Shown here: positions 1-5,611 of the stretch, one piece after another
Position numbering within the stretch: the stretch's first letter is position 1
Layout: the number at the start of each line of letters is the position of its first letter
Assembly: GCA_019415425.1 (NCBI GenBank)
Contig: DXZF01000371.1
Location: 1-7,554, forward strand
DNA: 7,554 nt
Direction: 5' to 3'
From: Bacillota bacterium
GTDB taxonomy: Bacteria > Bacillota > Clostridia > Christensenellales > QAND01
Notes under the pieces: generated by a model
Database searches by the model: none
Told to the model about the DNA's origin: nothing
The model's input: only the letters and a program-made list of their open reading frames with translations
Program-made: the position numbers and the translations under genes

Positions 1-1261
1 TTGCGTCCTGGGCCAACACCCAGTAGCCGTTGGTGAACAGCTGAAAGCCCTGCAGATGTGCCGGCGGCACGGGGGCAAACATGCCGGGTACGGCGACGGC
101 GACCGCCTGGATCTCCCCTTCCACACGCGCCTCGCCCAACAGGTACGACAGGCCCTGGCCGGGTGTCTGCACGCTGCGCCACTGCCAGTAGGGGCCGTAG
201 GGGCCGCCCAGCTGCGGCAGTTCGCCAACGCATGCAGGGGCTCCCTCGCCCTGTTTGGCATCGATCACGTCGGCATGCATCGGCTGCGGTTCGGGCACGG
301 CCCGCGCGCTTTGTGCCTGCGGTTCCGGTGCCGTTTGCGGCGCCGTTTGCATCTGCACCTGTTGCATCAGCGCCTCCTCTTCCTCCTCTGCGGCACGTTG
401 CAACAGCTGATCGCGCAGCGAAGGCGTTTCGCATTCCTCTGCCGGCGGCGCGTCCGTATGCGCTTGCTGCCGCTCTATAACAAGGGGTTCCTGCGGTTCC
501 GGCGTCTTGTCGCCGTGCGGGGACGCAATTGCCCACTTGTCGCCCTCAGGCGCACTGGCCTGCTGCGGTTGTGAGGCGGCAGCCGGCTGCATCGGTTCCG
601 GTTGCGCATTGCGCTGCCGCTGTGCCGCATCGTCCTCGTACTGCCGCGCCTGGCACTGTTCCGCTTGGCGTGCACGCGCGCCGTCAGAAAGCGCCGTCTC
701 CTGCGCCGCGTTCACCTGCTGTGCGGGCGAATCCTGCTGCGCCGATTGCCGTAGCGGCGCCGATGCCGGCACAGCGCGTTCCTCTGCTGCGGCCGCTGAC
801 TGCACCGCCTGTTCGGGTTGCCGCGCCGCTTCTGTGCCGGTGCCTTCCGCACTGCGCGGCCTTGGTTGCGGCGGCCGCGGCGGTTGTGGCGGGCGCGGTG
901 GCTGTGGGGGGCGTTCGGGTTGCTGCAACTGGCGCTGTACGCGCTGCCAATTGGCCGGTGGCGGCTCGCTCTCGCCCACCGCGATCAGCCGGCGGCTCTG
1001 ATTGGCCACCGCCGCCACGGTGCGCACCGGTTGCAGGCGCACATTCCCGGAAAAGAATGCCACAAAACGCTGTGTCTGCATCTCCAGACGATGTCGTTCC
1101 TGCCCATTCCAAAGGTTCAATTCAAATCGTCCTGCAAGCGGCGTCACGACGCGCGCCAGGACGTGTGCCTGCCCGTTTTCGCGAAAATTGAGCTGCACAA
1201 ATCCCAACGCCGTCCGCCCGTCCTCAGCGTACAGGATGATATAACGCTGCCGTACATTCAC
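1..1261 (-). CDS. Two-domain hypothetical protein with long Q/P/A-rich linker (3' end missing)
   Basis: An uninterrupted minus-strand frame of 420 codons runs from GTG at 1261 past the left edge, so the C-terminus is incomplete. The start is set by AGGAGG at 1275-1270, 8 nt upstream; a nearby ATG at 1268 is out of frame and too close to it. Residues ~5-96 form a compact region with alternating hydrophobic residues (starts RQRYIILYAEDGRTALGF), probably beta-rich. Residues ~97-340 are low complexity, rich in Pro, Gln, Ala and Glu, with a PPQPPR-type repeat near residues 118-135 and an acidic run EEEEE. Residues ~347-420 form a second folded region with GGPYGPYWQW, AVPGMF and GFQLFTNGYWVL. No signal peptide or membrane segment is visible. 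The layout, with a C-terminal PG-x-F...PP..L.GF....GYW pattern, resembles hypothetical proteins I associate with Clostridia, some perhaps spore-related; that link is from memory and tentative. Function unknown. The end of the C-terminal region suggests the stop lies not far beyond the window. Confidence 0.85.
   Translation of the reverse strand, partial: MNVRQRYIILYAEDGRTALGFVQLNFRENGQAHVLARVVTPLAGRFELNLWNGQERHRLEMQTQRFVAFFSGNVRLQPVRTVAAVANQSRRLIAVGESEPPPANWQRVQRQLQQPERPPQPPRPPQPPRPPQPRPRSAEGTGTEAARQPEQAVQSAAAAEERAVPASAPLRQSAQQDSPAQQVNAAQETALSDGARARQAEQCQARQYEDDAAQRQRNAQPEPMQPAAASQPQQASAPEGDKWAIASPHGDKTPEPQEPLVIERQQAHTDAPPAEECETPSLRDQLLQRAAEEEEEALMQQVQMQTAPQTAPEPQAQSARAVPEPQPMHADVIDAKQGEGAPACVGELPQLGGPYGPYWQWRSVQTPGQGLSYLLGEARVEGEIQAVAVAVPGMFAPVPPAHLQGFQLFTNGYWVLAQDA
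857..910 (-). repeat. 18-bp in-frame tandem repeat encoding a PPQPPR-like motif
   Basis: Read on the minus strand within the first gene, two 18-bp units (904-887 and 886-869) both encode Gln-Pro-Pro-Arg-Pro-Pro and are followed by a partial third copy (868-857). A Pro-Pro pair precedes them. The units differ at third codon positions, which suggests an older duplication kept for its protein sequence rather than a very recent slippage. It sits in the disordered linker. Confidence 0.6.
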
Positions 1262-1269
1262 AGCGCATC

Positions 1270-1275
1270 CCTCCT
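1270..1275 (-). promoter_or_regulatory. Ribosome binding site deciding a GTG start
   Basis: AGGAGG on the minus strand, 8 nt before GTG at 1261. It rules out the out-of-frame ATG at 1268, which lies only 1 nt away and opens a frame of about 14 codons. It supports GTG as the true start of the long linker-containing gene. Confidence 0.75.
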
Positions 1276-1285
1276 TCTCCCCTTG

Positions 1286-1293
1286 AGTGTATG
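1286..1293 (-). promoter_or_regulatory. Possible -10 element (CATACACT) for the leftmost gene
   Basis: Minus-strand CATACACT lies about 11 nt upstream of the ribosome binding site. It agrees with the sporulation sigma-E -10 consensus (CATACA-T) and also partly with a housekeeping -10 (TACACT, 4 of 6). No convincing sigma-E -35 is at the usual 13-15 nt spacing; a TTGAAC lies 15 nt upstream of TACACT. This is a motif match only. Confidence 0.25.
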
Positions 1294-1393
1294 CGCCATC
1301 ACACGCGTTCAATACCGCTTTTGTGCGGCCTGTCCGCCAGCGATCGCAGCGTGCGCCACGGCATCTTTCTCGCCTTTTCCCCAAAATTCCCCG

Positions 1394-1422
1394 TTGTCTT
1401 TTGGCCGTCTTTGTTTTATGGT
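1394..1422 (+). promoter_or_regulatory. Weak candidate promoter for the lipoprotein gene
   Basis: TTGTCT (1394-1399) and TATGGT (1417-1422), 17 bp apart, each match the sigma-A consensus at 4 of 6 positions. The expected start near 1429 gives a short leader before the ribosome binding site GAGGGG (1448-1453) and ATG 1460. It is in the right place but has modest matches. Confidence 0.35.
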
Positions 1423-1459
1423 GGAAAGGGGGAATTTACCAGGAACCGAGGGGAAACCG

Positions 1460-1930
1460 ATGAGACGAACGCTCGCCTTTTTGCTGATCGCTGCGCTGTT
1501 GTGTGCGTGTGTGGGGTGCGGTGGCGCCTCCGCCTCGTATGACGACGAGGCGCAGATTGCCGAACAGAGCAATACGTACGACCTGTCAGAGGTACAGCAG
1601 GCCATTGGCGGCAATTCCTTTGCTGCCAACGTGACGTTTGAAGGGATGGATACGCTTTGGGGGTACGAGGCGCCGGCCGATGGGCAGATTCAGATCACCC
1701 ATCAGCTGCGGACCAAGACCGGCCGGGCCAAGCTGGTGCTGGTCACACCCGACGGCGCGTGTACGACCATCGTAGAGAACGCCGATCACAGCGAACCGCT
1801 GACGCCCAGCACCACGGCCGCCAATGTCCAGGCCGGATACAACCGCATTCGCCTGGTGGCCGATGGCGATGCGCAGATCGAATTGCAGCTGCAGATCGAC
1901 TGCGGCAATTTTGTGCCGCTGGGCATGTAG
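1460..1930 (+). CDS. Small secreted lipoprotein of unknown function
   Basis: Encodes 156 residues. ATG 1460 follows GAGGGG at 6-nt spacing, and the protein opens with a lipoprotein signal peptide: MRR, a hydrophobic stretch (residues 4-15) and a lipobox-like LLCAC, giving lipidation at Cys17, with Cys20 (CVGC) as alternative. The frame stays open far upstream of 1460, but that part is only GC-rich noise antisense to and beside the first gene. The mature part (~residues 23-156) has alternating hydrophobic and polar residues typical of a beta-sandwich, with TLWGYEAPADGQIQI, KLVLVTPDG and NRIRLVADGDAQIELQLQID. Similar small lipoproteins occur widely in Clostridia as uncharacterised proteins; this is recalled, not searched. 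It should sit on the outer face of the membrane. The gene is divergent from the leftmost gene and convergent with rsmA, so probably monocistronic. Confidence 0.85.
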   Translation: MRRTLAFLLIAALLCACVGCGGASASYDDEAQIAEQSNTYDLSEVQQAIGGNSFAANVTFEGMDTLWGYEAPADGQIQITHQLRTKTGRAKLVLVTPDGACTTIVENADHSEPLTPSTTAANVQAGYNRIRLVADGDAQIELQLQIDCGNFVPLGM

Positions 1931-1945
1931 CGCCTGTATGAAATC

Positions 1946-1977
1946 AAGAGGGGGCGGAACTGTTTCCGCCCCCTCTT
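1946..1977. terminator. Bidirectional terminator between convergent genes
   Basis: A perfect 14-bp inverted repeat (1946-1959 paired with 1964-1977) with a 4-nt loop and a G+C-rich core flanked by A and T. It lies 15 nt after the lipoprotein stop and ends directly at the rsmA stop codon (1978-1980). The A/T ends of the stem give short U-rich 3' ends in both directions, as expected for a shared terminator. Confidence 0.8.
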
Positions 1978-2847
1978 TCACTTGTCCATTTCCGATGACT
2001 TGCGATACGGCAACATCGCATCCGACAGCGCGATGAACGCGTCGATATCCAGCGTCTCGCCCCGTGCCGAGGGGTCGATGCCGCTCTGCATGAGCGCCTG
2101 CTGCACGCCCTGCCTGTCCATCTGCGGCATGGCGCACAGGTTGTTGAACAGCGTCTTGCGGCGCATCTGGAAGCTGGCGCGCACCACTTCAAACATCCAC
2201 GCCTCTTGCTGCGGACGCCGCGGGTACGCACGGCGCTGCAACCGTACCACGGTCGAATCCACCTCTGGCGCCGGGAAAAAGCAATTGGGCGGCACCTGCA
2301 TCACGGTCTGCACCTGTGCGTAGTACTGCACCGCCACCGAGAGCGAGCCATACGCCTTGTTGCCGGGCGGCGCGCACAGCCGGGCCGCCACCTCCTTTTG
2401 CATCATCAGCACAAAGGTATCGGCACATTTGCACTCGTGCAACAGGCGCAGCAATATGGCCGTGGTGGCGTAGTACGGCAGGTTGGCCACGACGGCGGCA
2501 TCCGGCGTCTGCACCATCGTGTGCAGCGGCGCCTTGAGCGCGTCGCCATGCACCAGCGTCAGATTTTCGCAATCCGCCAATTCGCGCGAGAGCAGGGCAA
2601 ACAGGCCGGCATCCAGCTCCAGCGCGCTGACGTGGCGCGCCTGCGCACACAGCCGTACCGTCAGCGCTCCGGCGCCCGGCCCGATCTCCAGCACATCGCG
2701 CGCATGCAAGTCGCCCGCAGCGCGCACGATGGCATCGGCCGCATTGGGATCACACAAAAAATTCTGCCCCAACCGCTTGTTGGGCCGCAGCCCGTTTTTC
2801 GCGAGCGCTTCGCGCAGTTGTGTGCGGTTGGCCCCGTCGTACCCCAT
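1978..2847 (-). CDS. rsmA: 16S rRNA (adenine1518-N6/adenine1519-N6)-dimethyltransferase
   Basis: Encodes 289 residues, the usual size for RsmA/KsgA, which dimethylates two adjacent adenines in the 3'-terminal helix 45 hairpin of 16S rRNA using S-adenosylmethionine, late in 30S assembly. Family signatures are complete: KRLGQNFL (24-31), the SAM-binding motif VLEIGPGAGALT (52-63), acidic motif LELD (76-79), HGDAL (100-104), the catalytic NLPYY (122-126), FFPAPEVDSTVVRL (190-203) and ASFQMRRKTLFNNL (224-237). The start is ATG 2847, 6 nt after AGGAGG (2859-2854); the open frame continues upstream to 3123, but only as a shadow of the next gene. It follows the yabE-like gene on the same strand, as in the Bacillus yabE-rnmV-ksgA order, but rnmV is not between them here. 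A terminator-like hairpin lies just before its ribosome binding site, and I see no separate promoter for it. Confidence 0.96.
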   Translation of the reverse strand: MGYDGANRTQLREALAKNGLRPNKRLGQNFLCDPNAADAIVRAAGDLHARDVLEIGPGAGALTVRLCAQARHVSALELDAGLFALLSRELADCENLTLVHGDALKAPLHTMVQTPDAAVVANLPYYATTAILLRLLHECKCADTFVLMMQKEVAARLCAPPGNKAYGSLSVAVQYYAQVQTVMQVPPNCFFPAPEVDSTVVRLQRRAYPRRPQQEAWMFEVVRASFQMRRKTLFNNLCAMPQMDRQGVQQALMQSGIDPSARGETLDIDAFIALSDAMLPYRKSSEMDK

Positions 2848-2869
2848 CTGTATCCTCCTCACACGATTT

Positions 2870-2904
2870 GAAAAAGCAAAGAAAAGGGGCGCCCACGCGC
2901 CCCT
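2870..2904 (-). terminator. Intrinsic terminator between the yabE-like gene and rsmA
   Basis: On the minus strand AGGGGCGC (2904-2897), a 4-nt loop and GCGCCCCT (2892-2885) form an 8-bp G+C-rich stem followed directly by T-rich sequence (TTTTCTTTGCTTTTT, about 2888-2871). It starts 11 nt after the yabE-like stop and ends about 11 nt before the rsmA Shine-Dalgarno. It should end most transcription from the yabE-like gene, so rsmA may depend on read-through. Confidence 0.8.
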
Positions 2905-2915
2905 GTCCGTCCCGT

Positions 2916-4733
2916 TTACTTGAGCACATATACCTTGACATTGCGTTTGCGTCCCCACCGCAGGCACGCCGCTTCGGTGTCCATAAACACGTCGATGCTC
3001 ACCGCGCTGCTGTTGTTGGCGCCCGTATCCTCTGCCACGGCGTAGCCGTAGCCCGGGATGTAGAACCTGGTTCCGTACGGGAACACCTTGGGGTTGACCG
3101 CGCACATGCCCACTTTGGGCCATTTGCCCGTGGCCGTGCGGTTGCCGGTGTGCGTATAGGCGGTGATCTGATCCACGACGACCGTGCGTGCGATCATGTC
3201 GGCCGAAGGCCCGCCTGCGGGCAGATTTTCCACATCCGAGTTGGTGCTCACCTTGGTACCCACCAGCACGACCTTGTTGACCGGCGCCGTCGTAATCTCG
3301 TCCGAGATGACCTTGCGGCCGGCTTCCTGCCCATCCTTGTAGGTGACCTGTTCGACGACGGTGCGCACGCCCTCTTTGCCCTCGCGCGAGACCTTGGTCT
3401 TGCCCTTGGCCAGGCTGCTGCTCTTTTGCTCGATGGTCTTGTACGCCACGCTGTACGTCTTTGTCTCGGTCTTGACGTCCACCGTGGTCAGCACGATCTG
3501 CAGCCCCTCGCTGATCGGCGTATCCAGCGAAGGCGAGATCTCATCTTTGGGATCGTACGTGATGCCGGCCTTGTTCAGCGCATCCTGCACCGTTCCCTCG
3601 GCCAGGCGCACGCTGACGCTGGCATCCTTGGTCTTTACCTTCATATTTTTGGCGCGCACGATCGTGATCGCCGTATCTTCTGTGATATCGGTGTGCAGCG
3701 CAGGGGTGACGAGGTCGTCTTTGTCCACTGCAATCCCGGCCAGCTCCAGGGCGCCCTGTACGGTGCCGTTGGCCAGGCGCACGTGCGTGGTCTGATCCCC
3801 TTCGGTGATGTCGATTTCCCTTGCCCGGGCAATGGCGACCTGCAGCCCCTCTTCCGGGCGCTGCGACAGGTCCACGGAGACGATGTCCTCCGGCGTCAGT
3901 GCCACGCCGGCCACGGCCAGCGCATCCTGTACGCTGCCCTCCTTGGTGCGCACCTGTTGCACCGCGCCATCGTCGTTGACCGTGATCACGCAATAGCGCC
4001 CTTCGGCCATATACCAGCCGAAGAACCCGCACAGCCCCATCAGGCCGCCGGCCAGCAGCGCCAGTGCGCGGCCGCGCGTCAGCGTCGCCCACTTGGCCTG
4101 TGCCGCCGCTGTGCGGACCTTCTGCGCCTGTGCCGTGCGCTGCTGCGCACCGTTGGCGCGCGCGCGGCGTTCGGCCTGCTCTGCCCGGCGTCTACTGCGC
4201 AGGCGCCAGCGCTCCCTGAGCGCCCCGATCGCCTGGTGTGCCCGCTCCTGCCGGCGCGTGCGGCGCTCTGCGCGCCGTTGACGCTCCCGCTCCGCTTCGC
4301 GCGCACGTCGCTCCGCGCGCTCCTGCACCCCGGGCCTGGCCAGCACGTCCTCCATTTCCATGGCAATGCTCCCGCCGCCCGGCGTCGCCAGATTGGCCAT
4401 GAACGCCGACGGCTGGGCGCGTAAATTCAACTGGGGGCGCACGTAGGGCAGCTCTTTGGCAAACTTGCCCGGCGCATCGTCATCCCAGCGCATCCTGCAT
4501 GCACGCATCAAGGAAAGGATGCATTTTTTGGCTACTGCAAACGGAAAAAGCAGCACGGAACCCAACGATCGCAGCGCCCGCTTTCTTCTCTTCTGGCGGG
4601 GACGCCGCACATCGTCGCCGAACAGGTCGCTACGAAAGCTCTCTTTCCCCAGCAGCACGTTGTCCATGCACGCATAGGGATTGACGCTGATATCGACCTG
4701 GCGCTTTCGCCGTGAGCGTGTCATCAAAGACAT
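2916..4733 (-). CDS. YabE/Rpf-like cell-wall protein: DUF348 x3, G5 and 3D domains
   Basis: Encodes 605 residues; ATG 4733 follows AGGAGG (4744-4739) at 5-nt spacing. Order: residues 1-220 cytoplasmic, with a weakly hydrophobic stretch at ~56-78 and an Arg/Ala/Glu-rich, probably coiled-coil region at ~130-215; a transmembrane segment at ~222-243; three DUF348 ubiquitin-like repeats (~248-302, 305-361, 362-416), two of them with the signature GTVQ.AL..AGI (GSVQDALAVAGV in the first); a G5 domain (~418-494); and a C-terminal 3D domain (~518-604) with TAYTHTG, VNPKVFPYGT, YIPGYGYA, EDTG and SIDVF. Proteins of this class (Bacillus YabE, related to resuscitation-promoting factors) are membrane-anchored and act on peptidoglycan, the 3D fold being related to lytic transglycosylase MltA. 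The long N-terminal extension is unusual: YabE is roughly 440 residues with a short N-terminus. Asn replaces Asp in the first 3D motif, and the loop after DTG diverges from GGAIKG. A consensus promoter precedes the gene; rsmA follows. Confidence 0.93.
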   Translation of the reverse strand: MSLMTRSRRKRQVDISVNPYACMDNVLLGKESFRSDLFGDDVRRPRQKRRKRALRSLGSVLLFPFAVAKKCILSLMRACRMRWDDDAPGKFAKELPYVRPQLNLRAQPSAFMANLATPGGGSIAMEMEDVLARPGVQERAERRAREAERERQRRAERRTRRQERAHQAIGALRERWRLRSRRRAEQAERRARANGAQQRTAQAQKVRTAAAQAKWATLTRGRALALLAGGLMGLCGFFGWYMAEGRYCVITVNDDGAVQQVRTKEGSVQDALAVAGVALTPEDIVSVDLSQRPEEGLQVAIARAREIDITEGDQTTHVRLANGTVQGALELAGIAVDKDDLVTPALHTDITEDTAITIVRAKNMKVKTKDASVSVRLAEGTVQDALNKAGITYDPKDEISPSLDTPISEGLQIVLTTVDVKTETKTYSVAYKTIEQKSSSLAKGKTKVSREGKEGVRTVVEQVTYKDGQEAGRKVISDEITTAPVNKVVLVGTKVSTNSDVENLPAGGPSADMIARTVVVDQITAYTHTGNRTATGKWPKVGMCAVNPKVFPYGTRFYIPGYGYAVAEDTGANNSSAVSIDVFMDTEAACLRWGRKRNVKVYVLK

Positions 4734-4765
4734 GATTTCCTCCTTGCCACTTCACGTGGTCTATC

Positions 4766-4794
4766 ATTATATCTTTTCCACCGATTCATGTCAA
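4766..4794 (-). promoter_or_regulatory. Perfect-consensus housekeeping promoter of the yabE-like gene
   Basis: On the minus strand TTGACA (4794-4789), a 17-bp spacer and TATAAT (4771-4766) match the sigma-A consensus at all 12 positions, with A/T-rich sequence just upstream of the -35. The predicted transcription start near 4759 leaves a leader of about 26 nt before ATG 4733. A CACGTG hexamer (4753-4758) lies at the predicted start site. Confidence 0.9.
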
Positions 4795-4908
4795 ATTTGT
4801 TACATTTCTACTTCTTTTCTATGTATCGTATCGCACGATCATCATTTGTTGACTGCTGTTCGAGGCATTTCGCCAAAAGTGCCCCTTCCCCGTGCTTTTT
4901 CGTGTGCA

Positions 4909-5316
4909 TTACGTCGTATGCGCTTGCTTTTGCCGGCGCTGATACCCCGTGCAGAACGGGCGCAGCCTGCCCTGCTGGGGGGAGAAGAAGATGGGTTCCT
5001 CGCGCGTACACGCGCCATCTTCACAGTAGCGGCATCGCCCGACCGTGCATTTGACGACGTAGCTCTCGCCCTCTGCAATGGGGGCGGCTGTCTCCAGCGC
5101 GAGCAGCCTGTCCGCCTCGCCAAAGTAGCGTTCCCACAGCGTCAGATCGCGCTGTTTCTTCTTGATTTTGGGGGGTGGCTTGGGCACAAAAGAATCGCAG
5201 AACGTCTTGTGCTTGCCACGCCCCTTGCACGCCACGCTCACGCGTACGGCGGCACAGGAGCCAAAGCGTACATGGTGCACGCAGTTATTCTGTCCACATG
5301 TGATCAATTCCGGCAT
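4909..5316 (-). CDS. Cysteine-rich protein with two DUF1540-like modules
   Basis: Encodes 135 residues. ATG 5316 lies 6 nt after an AGAGG ribosome binding site that overlaps the end of the upstream gene. Two cysteine clusters are visible. Residues 4-45 carry Cys7, 12, 21, 30 and 40 in the DUF1540 arrangement (ITCGQNNC, then SCAAVRVSVAC, then FCDSF). Residues 88-125 carry Cys90, 95, 98, 103 and 122 (KCTVGRCRYC, then PFCTGYQ). Between them is a Pro/Lys-rich hinge (PKPPPKIKKK) and a short helix-forming stretch. There is no signal peptide, so it is probably cytoplasmic or spore-associated. DUF1540 is a small domain common in Clostridia, of unknown function; metal binding through the cysteines is plausible but is my inference. 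It is translationally linked to the neighbouring DUF1540-like gene, only 3 nt upstream. No clear terminator follows, so transcripts may continue into the yabE-like gene. Confidence 0.85.
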   Translation of the reverse strand: MPELITCGQNNCVHHVRFGSCAAVRVSVACKGRGKHKTFCDSFVPKPPPKIKKKQRDLTLWERYFGEADRLLALETAAPIAEGESYVVKCTVGRCRYCEDGACTREEPIFFSPQQGRLRPFCTGYQRRQKQAHTT

Positions 5317-5319
5317 CGC

Positions 5320-5478
5320 TTACCTCTTCTTATAACTGGCGCACATGGTCTGCCCCGTGCCCACTTCGCATACCTCAATGCATACGCTGTACAGTCCGCA
5401 CTCCCTGCCCTCTTCGTTGAACCGGCAACTGGCCACATGGCAGTCGATGCGCTGCGTCCCCTTGTTGTGATAGAACAT
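5320..5478 (-). CDS. Small DUF1540-like cysteine-rich protein
   Basis: Encodes 52 residues, short enough to be missed: the open frame runs far upstream to 6729, but only as a shadow of the ABC-F gene. ATG 5478 is chosen because GGAGG (5491-5487) lies 8 nt upstream and because the conserved-looking part begins just after it. Six cysteines (13, 18, 27, 33, 37, 46) lie in the DUF1540-like order: RIDCHVASCRFNEEGREC, then SVCIEVC, then MCASY. The whole protein is one such domain. The stop is 3 nt from the start of the second DUF1540-like gene, so the two are co-transcribed and probably translationally coupled. No convincing promoter was found on this strand in the divergent region upstream. Function unknown. 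Confidence 0.85.
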   Translation of the reverse strand: MFYHNKGTQRIDCHVASCRFNEEGRECGLYSVCIEVCEVGTGQTMCASYKKR

Positions 5479-5572
5479 CGCGTTTCCCTCCCGCTGTCTC
5501 GTTTTTGCTATTTTGTGCAGGTGGGCAAATGGAAACGCTGGAAAATCCTGCCACCTCGTTTGGACCGCGCAC

Positions 5573-5603
5573 TTGTCCACAGTTGGGCCGGCAATGTGGA
5601 AAA
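5573..5603. promoter_or_regulatory. 31-bp dyad of two inverted DnaA-box-like 9-mers
   Basis: TTGTCCACA (5573-5581) and TGTGGAAAA (5595-5603, reverse complement TTTTCCACA) each differ at one position from the DnaA-box consensus TTATCCACA. They match each other at 8 of 9 positions in inverted orientation, 13 bp apart. Inside them TTG (5583-5585) and CAA (5592-5594) extend the symmetry. The dyad lies between the DUF1540 operon and the ABC-F gene, just upstream of the ABC-F -35. It could be a DnaA site, an operator of another regulator, or chance. Confidence 0.4.
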
Positions 5604-5611
5604 CCGCCTTG

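Noticed and set aside
56..1191. Several overlapping plus-strand frames in the first 1.2 kb
   Set aside because: They are Arg/Ala/Cys-rich shadows of the minus-strand gene and have no consistent ribosome binding sites or motifs.
818..1459. Upstream extension of the lipoprotein frame
   Set aside because: It overlaps the leftmost gene on the other strand. The signal peptide and ribosome binding site place the real start at 1460.
2848..3123. N-terminal extension of the rsmA frame
   Set aside because: It overlaps the 3D-domain end of the yabE-like gene in another frame and runs through the terminator. The RsmA family begins at about ATG 2847, behind a good AGGAGG.
2820..4424. 534-residue plus-strand open frame opposite the yabE-like gene
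   Set aside because: Its product is a His/Arg/Leu/Ala-rich sequence without recognisable motifs, while the opposite strand encodes clear DUF348, G5 and 3D domains. It is a by-product of GC-rich codon use. An antisense RNA remains possible, a protein does not look likely.
5573..5603. Replication origin
   Set aside because: Two imperfect DnaA-box-like sites without a cluster, without an AT-rich unwinding element and without dnaA or dnaN nearby are not enough for an origin call.
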